In this document: positions 1-7,294 of the stretch, piece after piece | Position numbering within the stretch: the first letter of the stretch is position 1 | Layout of the letters: each line of letters begins with the position of its first letter | Origin: Sapientia aquatica | GTDB taxonomy: Bacteria; Pseudomonadota; Gammaproteobacteria; Burkholderiales; Burkholderiaceae_D | Assembly (NCBI RefSeq): GCF_004358105.1 | Contig: NZ_SMYL01000002.1 | Location: 620,001-684,000, forward strand | DNA: 64,000 nt | Direction: 5' to 3' | The notes under the pieces: model-generated | Databases searched by the model: none | What the model was told of the DNA's origin: nothing | The model's input: the letters and a program-made list of their open reading frames with translations, nothing else | Made by a program: the position numbers and the translations under genes

Positions 1-607
1 CAGTGCCGCAAGCCATAATGAGCTTGCCACGGTCAGCATCAGCAAGCCCTTTAATCACATTTGTGATGGCAGTCGTTTGATAATGGCGAAGGTCTTTCTT
101 CTTCTTGAAAACAGGAGCTGCTTCTGGTTTATGAAGTGTCTTTTCCCAATCCAGCTTGCTGTTTTCAAGGTCTGTCAACGAAATGGTGGTAACTGGGGGA
201 GTTTGTTCAACCAGTGCATCCTTGAAGTTATCACTTATTTTGTCAGTTGAAAAAACGATGACACGATAGTTGAATGGTTTCTTGCCAGATGCAGTAAAGA
301 ACGAATCAACATCTTTCTTGTATAGGGTTCTGTCTTCATCCCAAAATTTTGCTTGGATTGCATGGTGTTCACCCAAGTGGGTTACCGCCACCAAATCAAT
401 TCCAGTGTCTTTGCCAGGGTCTTGATGACCTTGCTTCACCCATTCAGCTCTCCATTGCTCCCATAGCCATACCGTCTTGTAAAGGTCTTGATATCTCGGT
501 TCGTTACGGAAGTAAATCTGCACCAAGTTTTCAAAGTAGGTGCCTTTTTCCCGTTCAGTCTTTGCAGTGGCTCGGAATGTGTTGAGAAGGGTGGTCAATG
601 CTGTCAT
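1..607 (-). CDS. Restriction endonuclease-like/DEAD helicase (type ISP-like), N-terminal part only
   Basis: This is a leftward reading frame of 202 codons that runs off the left edge; it begins with ATG at 607. Residues about 15-25 (TERERG-like motif, here TEREKGTYFE) and 55-85 (GIDLVAV...AIQAKFWDE) match the N-terminal Mrr-like nuclease domain of the large COG4889 helicases. In these the D...QxK core cuts DNA. The following segment (LRHYQTTAITNV, then GKLIMACGTG at the edge) is the Q-motif region and the start of the Walker A motif of a superfamily 2 helicase. Full-length relatives often add an adenine methyltransferase and target-recognition domain and act as single-chain restriction-modification enzymes. 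Whether those domains are present here lies outside the window. It is probably defence cargo of the mobile element. Confidence 0.8.
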   Translation of the reverse strand, partial: MTALTTLLNTFRATAKTEREKGTYFENLVQIYFRNEPRYQDLYKTVWLWEQWRAEWVKQGHQDPGKDTGIDLVAVTHLGEHHAIQAKFWDEDRTLYKKDVDSFFTASGKKPFNYRVIVFSTDKISDNFKDALVEQTPPVTTISLTDLENSKLDWEKTLHKPEAAPVFKKKKDLRHYQTTAITNVIKGLADADRGKLIMACGT

Positions 608-661
608 GGGCTCTTGTCGTTGTCGTTGTTGACTGGGCTCAAAGCTTGATTGTGCACCAGC

Positions 662-693
662 AAAAAGCACCTAGGAGTTTGCTCGTAGGTGCT
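662..693 (-). terminator. Intrinsic terminator after the 102-residue gene
   Basis: An inverted repeat with 8-bp outer arms (AGCACCTA / TAGGTGCT) and an inner GAG/CTC pairing is followed, on the minus strand, by five T residues. It lies 28 bases beyond the stop codon of the small leftward gene. It would separate that gene's transcript from the restriction-helicase gene. Confidence 0.75.
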
Positions 694-720
694 TGGTTTG
701 TTCATTCAATGTTGCTTGGC

Positions 721-1029
721 TTAATTTAAGCCGACTACATATTTCGCAATGTATCTGCATTCGTCTGGGTCTTTGATTAAATCAACCCATGTCCATAAAG
801 CTCGCCTGCGGTCACTGGCATCCATAGCCATTAACTCTTCAGCGGTGCCACTTGTGTTGCCCACTAAGTATTGCGACAACATGCGGACTACTTCTTCGTT
901 AAACTCAATCTTTGGCAACTCTGCCAATTTTTCTTCATCAATAAGTTCTTGTAGTTGCTCAGGGTTGAAATTAATTAAGTGAACCCCGTGTTTCATAAGC
1001 CACTCAAAATCGTTTCCAAATTTATTCAT
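721..1029 (-). CDS. Hypothetical acidic protein of 102 residues in the mobile element
   Basis: I do not recognise this protein family. It is a compact, acidic, soluble-looking product with no signal peptide or membrane segment and no obvious helix-turn-helix. The start is supported by a strong AAGGAG ribosome binding site six bases upstream. The gene has a perfect sigma-70 promoter upstream and its own terminator downstream, so it is a well-isolated single-gene unit. It sits directly upstream of the restriction-helicase gene in the same direction. A regulatory or protective role towards that enzyme is possible, but nothing in the sequence proves it. Confidence 0.7.
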   Translation of the reverse strand: MNKFGNDFEWLMKHGVHLINFNPEQLQELIDEEKLAELPKIEFNEEVVRMLSQYLVGNTSGTAEELMAMDASDRRRALWTWVDLIKDPDECRYIAKYVVGLN

Positions 1030-1094
1030 ATTATCTCCTTGTATTAATTTATTTGGTAGTTCTCCTATATTCGGTATTTCGTTATAGAGATGTC

Positions 1095-1123
1095 ATTATA
1101 TTTCAAAACTGCAATATTGTCAA
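1095..1123 (-). promoter_or_regulatory. Perfect sigma-70 consensus promoter
   Basis: On the minus strand TTGACA (1123-1118) and TATAAT (1100-1095) are separated by exactly 17 bases. Transcription would start near 1088, about 60 bases before the ATG of the 102-residue gene. The -35 box overlaps a palindrome (1117-1138) that could be an operator. Confidence 0.75.
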
Positions 1124-1138
1124 TATAATTATTGACAA
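1117..1138. promoter_or_regulatory. Operator-like palindrome over the -35 box
   Basis: The sequence TTGTCAAT-N6-ATTGACAA is a perfect inverted repeat with 8-base arms. Its left arm contains the -35 hexamer of the promoter for the 102-residue gene, a position typical of a repressor site. The binding protein is unknown. The right arm also presents TTGACA on the plus strand. Confidence 0.45.
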
Positions 1139-1183
1139 AATTTGAAATTTGTGTTTTTGAGTGTTATTTCTGAGATGGCAGGA

Positions 1184-2521
1184 TTAGATTTTTGGTCGTT
1201 TCCCTGCTTGCTGTGATTGAGCATTATCTTTTGCATTCAGTTTTTCCTTTTCAATTTGAAGGTTAATGGCTGACATCTGTGCTTCAATATTTGCAATCTC
1301 CTTTCTGAGCTTTTGGAGTAGCAGTCCTTGAGCACTCTTCGCAACAACAACGAGTTTTGAAAGTCTCATAGCTAACATGCCAAGCTGAATTTCAAAGCCA
1401 GCTATCGGACTGCCAATCTCTGGAGTATCGTTTGCGAAATTATTTTCATCCTGCTTGGCAGGTGTGGCTCCTGCACCAGTTATTTTTATTTGCTGTTTAG
1501 GCTGATGCATGCTCATAGCCAATTGTGTAAATGCATTGATATGAATTTTGGATTGTGCTGAAGGAAGGGGGATTTTTTCTTCAACTGAATTTGTTTTATT
1601 CCCAGTGTTGGAAATTTTCTTGGGTCTAAAGTAAATTTTGTTTTGCAGATATTTTTTTGAAAAATAATCTGCTCGGTTCTGAGTCATCTCATTAAGTTTA
1701 TTTATTAATAGACTAGCCTGACCAACTGATAATGGTCTTGGATTTTTACTCAACCAATGTTGGCTAATTATTTCTTTGTAGTCAGCTCCTTTTGAAAATA
1801 GCGGACCTTTTAATCGTTTTGCCTTGGCTGTGCCTGGAAATTTAAACGATATGTAATTATCTCCAACTCTAGTCACTTCCCCATAGTTTTCATTTAGTTG
1901 AGAAACTAATTCATCACGATTTGAAATTTGACCACTGATAATTTTATTTTTAATTTCGTTGGAAAGAATATGCTTGGCTCTGCGAGCCTTTTTTCCATTT
2001 GGAGATTTTGTCTCAAATTCAGACATAACTATTTTTAATGGGTCTGGGTAGACTTGGGAATATCCAAGCTGGTAGTTCATGACTTGTGTAAAAAGTTTGT
2101 AGTGTTCCAAATTCACTTTTCCAGGCGGGTGAATATTCAATTGTTTATTGCTAAAAATCTCTGTTGCAGCAAATACGAAATGCAATTCTAGATTTCCCTT
2201 ATCTCTGTGTTCAATCCACATGTCAGAATAGTTTTCTCCGCTGGCAAGACCTGGTAAAAATGTTGCTTTAAATGCGGCAATAATCTGCTTAATTTGTTTT
2301 TCATCAGGTTGCTCATTATCTCTAAATGCGATTGCACCTGATGTATATTTGTGCTTTCTCTCTATGCAATCTGTGACCAAACTAAATAAGGAAGGAGAGC
2401 CATGAACAAGTGCTGGTGCAACTTCTCGGATTTTTCCTGTATGGTCTTTGTCGCCCATCAAATATTTGATGGCTGCTTTTGCTGAACCCGTTCCTGAATT
2501 AAATACTCTAACTATCATCAT
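1184..2521 (-). CDS. mobA: Relaxase/mobilization nuclease (MobA-like)
   Basis: The relaxase nicks the transfer origin and stays covalently bound to the transferred strand during conjugation. The N-terminal 130 residues look like the relaxase fold: a candidate catalytic tyrosine in AIKYLMG (Tyr20), and the metal-binding histidine motif HRDKGNLELHFV (about 105-116) with a further His near 131. The C-terminal part is lysine- and glutamine-rich, with a coiled-coil-like tail. The ATG overlaps the TGA of mobC (ATGA), with an AGAGAGG ribosome binding site, so the two are translationally coupled. At 445 residues it is mid-sized for mobilization relaxases. It would depend on a helper conjugation system, since no type IV secretion genes are seen. 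Confidence 0.85.
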   Translation of the reverse strand: MMIVRVFNSGTGSAKAAIKYLMGDKDHTGKIREVAPALVHGSPSLFSLVTDCIERKHKYTSGAIAFRDNEQPDEKQIKQIIAAFKATFLPGLASGENYSDMWIEHRDKGNLELHFVFAATEIFSNKQLNIHPPGKVNLEHYKLFTQVMNYQLGYSQVYPDPLKIVMSEFETKSPNGKKARRAKHILSNEIKNKIISGQISNRDELVSQLNENYGEVTRVGDNYISFKFPGTAKAKRLKGPLFSKGADYKEIISQHWLSKNPRPLSVGQASLLINKLNEMTQNRADYFSKKYLQNKIYFRPKKISNTGNKTNSVEEKIPLPSAQSKIHINAFTQLAMSMHQPKQQIKITGAGATPAKQDENNFANDTPEIGSPIAGFEIQLGMLAMRLSKLVVVAKSAQGLLLQKLRKEIANIEAQMSAINLQIEKEKLNAKDNAQSQQAGKRPKI

Positions 2522-2907
2522 GCACCTCTCTTCATATTAATTTTGAGCGGTAAGTTTGTTAGTTCGCTTTCAATCCTGCATAACTCTTCAAGCATTTCTA
2601 TTGAAGGCTCAATATCGCAGTTTAATGCTCGTGCTATCTGATTGAGATTGTTCCCAATTCTGGCTAGTTCCAAAAGAACTGCCTTTTGCTCTTTTCGTTC
2701 TGTCTTGTATTCGCTTGCGGCGATGAATCCAGAATAAAGTAGCTGATTGCGAGCAAACTGAGCTAATGAATTCTCACCAGACTGTATGGCTTTTTCCATT
2801 AGATTTGAATGCTCGGTTTTTGATAGGCGAATTTCAAATCTGTATTTTCTTACTTCCTGATTAATTTCAATGCCTGATTGTCCAGGTCTTTTTTTTATGC
2901 CTTCCAT
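2518..2907 (-). CDS. mobC: Plasmid mobilization relaxosome protein MobC
   Basis: This is a 129-residue basic protein with the MobC signature in its second half: ELARIGNNLNQIARALN, around residues 84-100. The N-terminal part (YRFEIRLSKTEHSNLMEKA) resembles a ribbon-helix-helix DNA-binding segment. MobC proteins bind next to the nick site and help the relaxase open the DNA. It is the first gene of a mobC-mobA unit, with a GAGGA ribosome binding site and a four-base overlap with mobA. The candidate transfer origin lies directly upstream. Confidence 0.85.
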   Translation of the reverse strand: MEGIKKRPGQSGIEINQEVRKYRFEIRLSKTEHSNLMEKAIQSGENSLAQFARNQLLYSGFIAASEYKTERKEQKAVLLELARIGNNLNQIARALNCDIEPSIEMLEELCRIESELTNLPLKINMKRGA

Positions 2908-2964
2908 GTTAATCCTCTTTAGTTATTATTATTTTTCTCCGCAATTCAAACTGCTGTTAGGGGA

Positions 2965-3011
2965 CTGGGGAAAATCCCCAGAATATTCAAAAGCAAAGGT
3001 AGATTTCTACC
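2965..3011. other. Candidate origin of transfer (oriT)
   Basis: Two perfect short palindromes lie within 60-110 bases upstream of mobC: CTGGGG-AAAAT-CCCCAG (2965-2981) and GGTAGA-TT-TCTACC (2998-3011). The latter is followed by GTGC. Inverted repeats next to the mobC start are the usual layout of mobilization origins. The nick position is not known. The assignment is inferred from position and structure only. Confidence 0.5.
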
Positions 3012-3069
3012 GTGCTATTGATTGACCTTGCTGTATATGTTTTTTGAGCATTGCAGTCCTTACTTTTGT

Positions 3070-3378
3070 CTATATTTTTGGTTTGGTTTTCATGCTGCTA
3101 TTGCCTGAATCAGAATTGGTCGTAAATTTTTTTCGTATGTCTCCAATCAAAGTTTCTGTTTTTTCTTTTGGTATGATTCTGACCCCGTGCTTATACCAAT
3201 ATCCACTATCATCATCTGGGTTATAAATTGCTGGAGCTCCATCGTTGTGCAACTGCCCCTCATAAAAATACAACTTTCCTTCACCTGGTAGAAATATTGC
3301 TGGTCCTCCTTCGCGGTGCAATTTCCCATTCTTCAAATATATTATTGTTCCGTCTGAAAATTCCAAGATTTCTTGCAT
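3070..3378 (-). CDS. Small protein with MORN-like (LHxxGxPAI) repeats
   Basis: The product of 102 residues contains at least two repeats of about 23 residues built around GKLHREGGPAI (about 18-28) and GQLHNDGAPAI (about 41-51), plus a third degenerate one ending in WYKHGVRI. These resemble the MORN_2/YwqK-type repeats found in toxin-antitoxin-like and phage-associated small proteins. The start at 3378 is chosen because AGGAGA lies eight bases upstream. An upstream in-frame ATG at 3465 has no comparable site. The tail is lysine- and serine-rich. It sits between the oriT and the replicase in the mobile element. Its function is unknown. Confidence 0.65.
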   Translation of the reverse strand: MQEILEFSDGTIIYLKNGKLHREGGPAIFLPGEGKLYFYEGQLHNDGAPAIYNPDDDSGYWYKHGVRIIPKEKTETLIGDIRKKFTTNSDSGNSSMKTKPKI

Positions 3379-3465
3379 GATGATTTCTCCTGTTTTAAAT
3401 ACATTATTGGAATAATTTTTAAAAGCAAGAGCGGAATGAAATTTTTTTGATTGCGAAGCAATCAC

Positions 3466-3715
3466 ACGGCGGAATGAATTTTATGAAGGATTTTGAATTA
3501 GGCGGCACTCATTTTTTGTTTCGCCAAATTTTATTCACTATTGTGAATTCCCTGCTTCGCAGCTTCAATTTGTATTGAAAAATGCCCTAACGGGTCTGGA
3601 CTGCAAACTTTATGTCCTTCGGAATCCCAATGTTGACACCCCAAATACGGGGGTAAGTATCTGATAACACTATAAGCAACCTTAGTTGATTTTTTCATTT
3701 AAGTGCATAGGGATT
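3466..3715. other. Candidate ColE2-type replication origin region
   Basis: This 250-base non-coding stretch lies immediately downstream of the replicase gene, which is where ColE2-family plasmids keep their origin. It contains TAAGTATCTGATAACA at 3654-3669, which resembles, from memory, the conserved TAAG..TATCAGATAACA core of the ColE2 origin. A CCCC-N6-GGGG inverted repeat lies just before it (around 3639-3653). The rest is AT-rich without open frames. Confidence 0.5.
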
Positions 3716-4711
3716 TTATACAGCATGAATATAGAGCCCAAATTTTTTGTCCACCGCACCCCAGTTTCTTTTCACCGTATCTAGTGAATATTTTGAGTGA
3801 GTTGCGACTGCTTTTTGAGTAACCGCTTTTCCTTGCGATTTAAGAGCCAATGCAGCAGCTAAGATATGCTCAAGACTATTTTTCTTTCGTTGATGATGTG
3901 TATGACTTGCAGCGGCGATTTGCTTCTCTCGTATTGTCATTTCTTTTGGAAGCTGCATGACTCCACGAAATTTCATCTGGTCTATTGAATGTCTATGCTT
4001 CCAACAATATTTGGATACGGAATGAGCAATCCCCATTACTTCTTTTGCTGCCAAGCATGCTTTTGAATTGACTGCAAATTCTGCATTTAATTCAAAAGCC
4101 TGCTTCTCCATTTCTCCATAAAATATCTCAAAGTTGGTAAATGATTTCACCACTGGATAAGCGATAAATCTTAGCTTGTGGAATATGGTTGAGTTTCTTC
4201 CGTATCCGCTGCAATCAAGATGTGATGCTTTCTTTTTGACGGATGCAAGTTCTAAATGCCATTCTTGGAAGTCCTCCAATTCATATTGAACGGGATGGGT
4301 TATTACAAGATGATTTGAATAAAGTGGATTTCTCGTGAATTTGCCAATATAGTTCAAATCTGCTTCTAATGCATGTGTAAGTGCAAGGTCTACAGCTTCG
4401 TAGTATTTTTGTGGTGCTCTTCTGCCGTTGTGTGTATAGATAACTGGGGTCTTCAATTCATACAGATAATGGCAGGTCGCTTTTTCTGGATTGATGGTTA
4501 TGATGGTTGGCGGTGGTAATCCCTTTTCTTCCCAAAGAAATGCCGCTCCAGGTCTATCTATATCAAGCACAATATATTTTTTATAGAGCTGATTCAATTC
4601 AATGTATTTGCATTGAAGTGCTCGGTCCTTTTTTCTGAACTTTGTTCCGTCTTGGAAGTCATTCGTGCAGCAGACCTTTTCTTGTAATGATTGAATAAAA
4701 TTTTCCAGCAT
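3716..4711 (-). CDS. rep: Replication initiator of the ColE2-type replicase family
   Basis: The N-terminal 200 residues match the replicase family (ColE2 Rep). Visible are IVLDIDRPGAAFLWEEKGLP (about 48-67), then NPEKATCHYLYELKTPV, then an ALEADLNYIGKFTRNPL segment. These proteins act as origin-specific primases. The middle resembles a primase C-terminal domain, and the end (KAVATHSKYSLDTVKRNW) looks like a helix-turn-helix for origin binding. The length of 331 is normal. The start has an AAGGAG site seven bases upstream. Such a gene in an integrating element suggests that the excised circle can replicate. Confidence 0.82.
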   Translation of the reverse strand: MLENFIQSLQEKVCCTNDFQDGTKFRKKDRALQCKYIELNQLYKKYIVLDIDRPGAAFLWEEKGLPPPTIITINPEKATCHYLYELKTPVIYTHNGRRAPQKYYEAVDLALTHALEADLNYIGKFTRNPLYSNHLVITHPVQYELEDFQEWHLELASVKKKASHLDCSGYGRNSTIFHKLRFIAYPVVKSFTNFEIFYGEMEKQAFELNAEFAVNSKACLAAKEVMGIAHSVSKYCWKHRHSIDQMKFRGVMQLPKEMTIREKQIAAASHTHHQRKKNSLEHILAAALALKSQGKAVTQKAVATHSKYSLDTVKRNWGAVDKKFGLYIHAV

Positions 4712-4808
4712 ATATTTTCTCCTTGTGGCGGAGATTTAATTAACTGGTCATTTTTCCTTTCAGGCTATTTTGAAAAGGCATGAAACTTTGTTTTTATTCT
4801 CCGCTGTC

Positions 4809-4836
4809 ATGAGATGATTTTTTTTAGCCATCTCAT
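4809..4836. repeat. Inverted repeat between replicase and integrase genes
   Basis: ATGAGATG (4809-4816) and CATCTCAT (4829-4836) form a perfect 8-bp stem with an AT-rich 12-base loop. It lies between the end of the integrase gene and the start of rep. It may terminate integrase transcription or regulate rep, but there is no clean T-tract directly after it on either strand. Confidence 0.5.
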
Positions 4837-4907
4837 TGACTTGAATATAAATAGCAGAAAAAATTTGCATGTCAAGTTGGTGGGTTGGGGGTCTAAAATA
4901 AATTGGC

Positions 4908-6263
4908 TCATGACTCGGACATGCGAATCAATAATTCTAGTAAATCCTTTTCTTCATCTGTTGTTATGGTTTTCTGAATTTTCTTTGACTTCAGTTCGGC
5001 AATTTTTTCTTTCGTTTTTAAATCAAAATTGAAGTAATGCTTTCTCGTTATATCTGGTGATGCATGTCCAAAATTATTTAAAAAACCTCTTTGGTCTGTC
5101 GGTTCAACTGCCTGAGCATCAATATGTAATTCTTCCAATTTTTTAACACTTGAGAATCCCAAAAATTCAGCAACAAATATGGAATTTTCTGCTCCAATTT
5201 GGCTTAGTGTTCTTGATATTTTCATTCTTCGTAGGTCGTGAAAATGGATGTGCCCCAGTCCATTTTTTTCAAGCAGTGCCCTAAACACTCTATCAAAACC
5301 TGCGATTGTATATTTGAAGAATTTATCTTTCGTGTGGGGTGTTAGATTTTTAATGAATTCTTTCGCAGTTTCATCAAGATAAACCTTCCGTGGCTTCCCG
5401 CTTTTTGTAGTGGTCAATTGGATGTAATTTTCTTTGACCATCATTGGTTTTAGAGTAATACACTCACTTCTTCTAAGTGCTGTGAGAAGTGATAGCCTGC
5501 AAATATTTTGCATTTCCTTATTTTGATAATTGCTTAAAACTTCAAAAAGTTTTTTCTCATCATCTGGTGTTATTGAGAATTCTCGCTTCTGGATTGTGTT
5601 TCTCAATAGGTCTTTGTCGTAGGTGCTGACTGGGTTTTTTACCTCAGTCAAAGTTTCATTGAAATAGGTAATTTTATTGAATACATTAGACAGCATTGTC
5701 AGCTCTCGTTGCACCGAGATTGGTTTAACTGATTTCAGTCGTTCTTTGATGTAGTAATTGATGTCAATCGCTCTGATTTGTCTCACATCAAATGCTTCCA
5801 TAAAGCGATAGGTTGGTTGGTTATCTTGAATTCCCATTTCCTCCTTTTCACTGAAGGTCATGAACCTGTCCACAATGCTGGTTTTTCTGATGGTTTTGTA
5901 AAAGCTCAGCTTGTTATTGCGATTTCTGATTTGTAACTCAGTTTCTGCTGGTTTTGTTAATATGTAGTCGTTTAGGTAGCAGTCAATGAAATAGCCAAGT
6001 GAAAAGTTGTTCTTTCCTGATTCCCGTTTTTCTTCGGCTCTTTTTAATCGCTGCTCTTCTGTGATGCTGTATAGCAGCTCCTTGCCTTTGGGTTGTTTGC
6101 TGAGAGCAAGGTAGGACACCGCTTCTTTAAGGTCGTCAAAGTATTGTGGTTGCTTGTCTTTGAAGTCCTTGCGAGTAATCCTTACCCTAAACTTGGTAGT
6201 GGTAGTCCCGTCCTTTTTTTTCCATGTAGTGGACTGGATGCCTCTGGGTAGTTTTGCTGCCAT
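4908..6263 (-). CDS. int: Tyrosine site-specific integrase
   Basis: This recombinase integrates and excises the element. The N-terminal 60 residues (RGIQSTTWKKKDGTTTTKFRVR) look like an arm-binding domain, followed by a core-binding region. Catalytic residues visible in the C-terminal half are the first Arg in LTALRRSE, the Lys in TTTKSGKPRK, the HFHDLRR box, the FGH box near 400, and the nucleophilic Tyr in RKHYF near 410. An insertion of about 35 residues separates the second and third boxes. The length of 451 residues is slightly long for the family. It is the outermost gene of the element, next to msrA, which marks the right junction. No strong ribosome binding site is seen. Confidence 0.9.
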   Translation of the reverse strand: MAAKLPRGIQSTTWKKKDGTTTTKFRVRITRKDFKDKQPQYFDDLKEAVSYLALSKQPKGKELLYSITEEQRLKRAEEKRESGKNNFSLGYFIDCYLNDYILTKPAETELQIRNRNNKLSFYKTIRKTSIVDRFMTFSEKEEMGIQDNQPTYRFMEAFDVRQIRAIDINYYIKERLKSVKPISVQRELTMLSNVFNKITYFNETLTEVKNPVSTYDKDLLRNTIQKREFSITPDDEKKLFEVLSNYQNKEMQNICRLSLLTALRRSECITLKPMMVKENYIQLTTTKSGKPRKVYLDETAKEFIKNLTPHTKDKFFKYTIAGFDRVFRALLEKNGLGHIHFHDLRRMKISRTLSQIGAENSIFVAEFLGFSSVKKLEELHIDAQAVEPTDQRGFLNNFGHASPDITRKHYFNFDLKTKEKIAELKSKKIQKTITTDEEKDLLELLIRMSES

Positions 6264-6361
6264 GCTAAGCTCACTTTTTTTGGGTGATTTGATGGGTGAA
6301 TTCTACCCTGATTTGCCCAAATTAGGTGAATTATTATGTGGATGTTTCTAGTGGGGTTTAT

Positions 6362-6922
6362 GTGAAAAACACTAATGAAAACAATGAGTTACAAACTTCA
6401 AAAAAATTTGAAACAGTAACTTTAGGTGGTGGGTGTTTCTGGTGTACTGAGGCCGTATATCAAGAATTAAAAGGCGTAACAGAAATTGTTTCTGGCTACG
6501 CTGGCGGAGCAGTACTTAATCCGACTTACGAGCAAGTTTGCTCGGGTCGCACAGGACACGCGGAAGTGGTGCAGCTTACTTTTGACACAGCGCAAACCAG
6601 TTACCGCAAAATATTGGAAGTATTTTTTACCATCCATGATCCGACCACGTTAAATCGCCAAGGTAACGATGTCGGAACGCAATATCGCTCCGTGATTTAT
6701 TACCATTCGCCCGAACAGCAAGCGACGGCAAAGTTGGTGATGGCCGAAATGGCCAGCGTTTGGGATGCGCCATTGGTGACGGAATTGTCGCCGCTGCCTA
6801 CTTTTTATCCAGCCGAAGCCTATCATCAAAACTACTACCGCCAACATCCAGACCAAGGCTACTGCGCTTTTGTGGTCGCGCCGAAAGTGGCTAAGTTTCG
6901 GAAGATATTTTTGACGGCTTAA
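6362..6922 (+). CDS. msrA: Peptide-methionine (S)-S-oxide reductase MsrA
   Basis: MsrA reduces methionine-S-sulfoxide in oxidised proteins. The catalytic motif GGGCFWC is near residue 20, followed by VSGYAGG and the conserved GTQYRSVIYY block; the length of about 186 residues is normal. There is no in-frame ATG near the beginning. I chose GTG at 6362 because a GGGG tract lies five bases upstream; a GTG at 6326 is the alternative. The first 60 bases are as AT-rich as the adjoining element, and the composition then becomes chromosomal. The element may therefore have inserted at or near the 5' end of msrA and supplied its present start region. Confidence 0.92.
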   Translation: MKNTNENNELQTSKKFETVTLGGGCFWCTEAVYQELKGVTEIVSGYAGGAVLNPTYEQVCSGRTGHAEVVQLTFDTAQTSYRKILEVFFTIHDPTTLNRQGNDVGTQYRSVIYYHSPEQQATAKLVMAEMASVWDAPLVTELSPLPTFYPAEAYHQNYYRQHPDQGYCAFVVAPKVAKFRKIFLTA

Positions 6923-6936
6923 CTTGCGGCGCGGAG

Positions 6937-7200
6937 TTAGTTTTCAACGTGCTTTTCTTTGGGCGCGTTGATTTCTTTAAACTCGGTGCAGTAGCCATTG
7001 CTGCAGGTCGAGACAAACATTTTGTGATCGCGCTCGATGGTGCGGGTGGTCAGGTTTTGTGAACCGTCCTCAAAGGAGCAAATGCGGCTGCCGTCAGTCT
7101 TATTTTCCGTGCAAGGATTGTTGATGATATTCATCACTCCGCATGCGCTTAATAAGTTCGATGTTATGACGATGCAGGCGATTAAAAGCAGGCGTTTCAT
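6937..7200 (-). CDS. Small lipoprotein of unknown function
   Basis: An 87-residue product has a clear lipoprotein signal: KR, a hydrophobic stretch, then the lipobox LLSAC with Cys at about 20. The mature part has four further cysteines (in PCTE, RICSF, STCSN and GYCTE) that could form two disulfides in the periplasm. I do not recognise the family. It converges on msrA with only 14 bases between the stops. No good ribosome binding site precedes the ATG. Confidence 0.7.
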   Translation of the reverse strand: MKRLLLIACIVITSNLLSACGVMNIINNPCTENKTDGSRICSFEDGSQNLTTRTIERDHKMFVSTCSNGYCTEFKEINAPKEKHVEN

Positions 7201-7294
7201 AGGAGGTTCCGGCTAGTTTGTTGGACGTGACTATGTCGTTTTAGGCGAAATTGTGCCGAACCTCAATCATTAAATTTCAAATGATTAACAATTT

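Larger units (their letters stand above)
1..6300. mobile_element. Integrative and mobilizable element, left end outside the window
   Basis: This stretch is visibly richer in A and T than the rest of the window. It contains a tyrosine integrase at its right end, a plasmid-type replicase, a MobC-MobA pair and a restriction-helicase cargo gene. That set is what mobilizable genomic islands carry. All of its recognisable genes read leftward. The right boundary is placed between the integrase start and msrA, because base composition changes there and msrA is an ordinary chromosomal gene. No direct repeat for the attachment site could be assigned, since the left end is missing. The exact right end is uncertain by about 100 bases. 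Confidence 0.8.

Noticed and set aside
349-585. Rightward open frame of 78 codons
   Set aside because: It lies wholly opposite the restriction-helicase gene, whose protein sequence is clearly recognisable.
612-640. Short GTC/GTT triplet repeat near the restriction-helicase start
   Set aside because: Only a few imperfect triplets; far too short for a CRISPR array or a phase-variation tract.
3044-3226. Rightward open frame of 60 codons with a hydrophobic start
   Set aside because: It overlaps the MORN-like repeat gene on the other strand, which has repeats and a ribosome binding site; this frame has neither.
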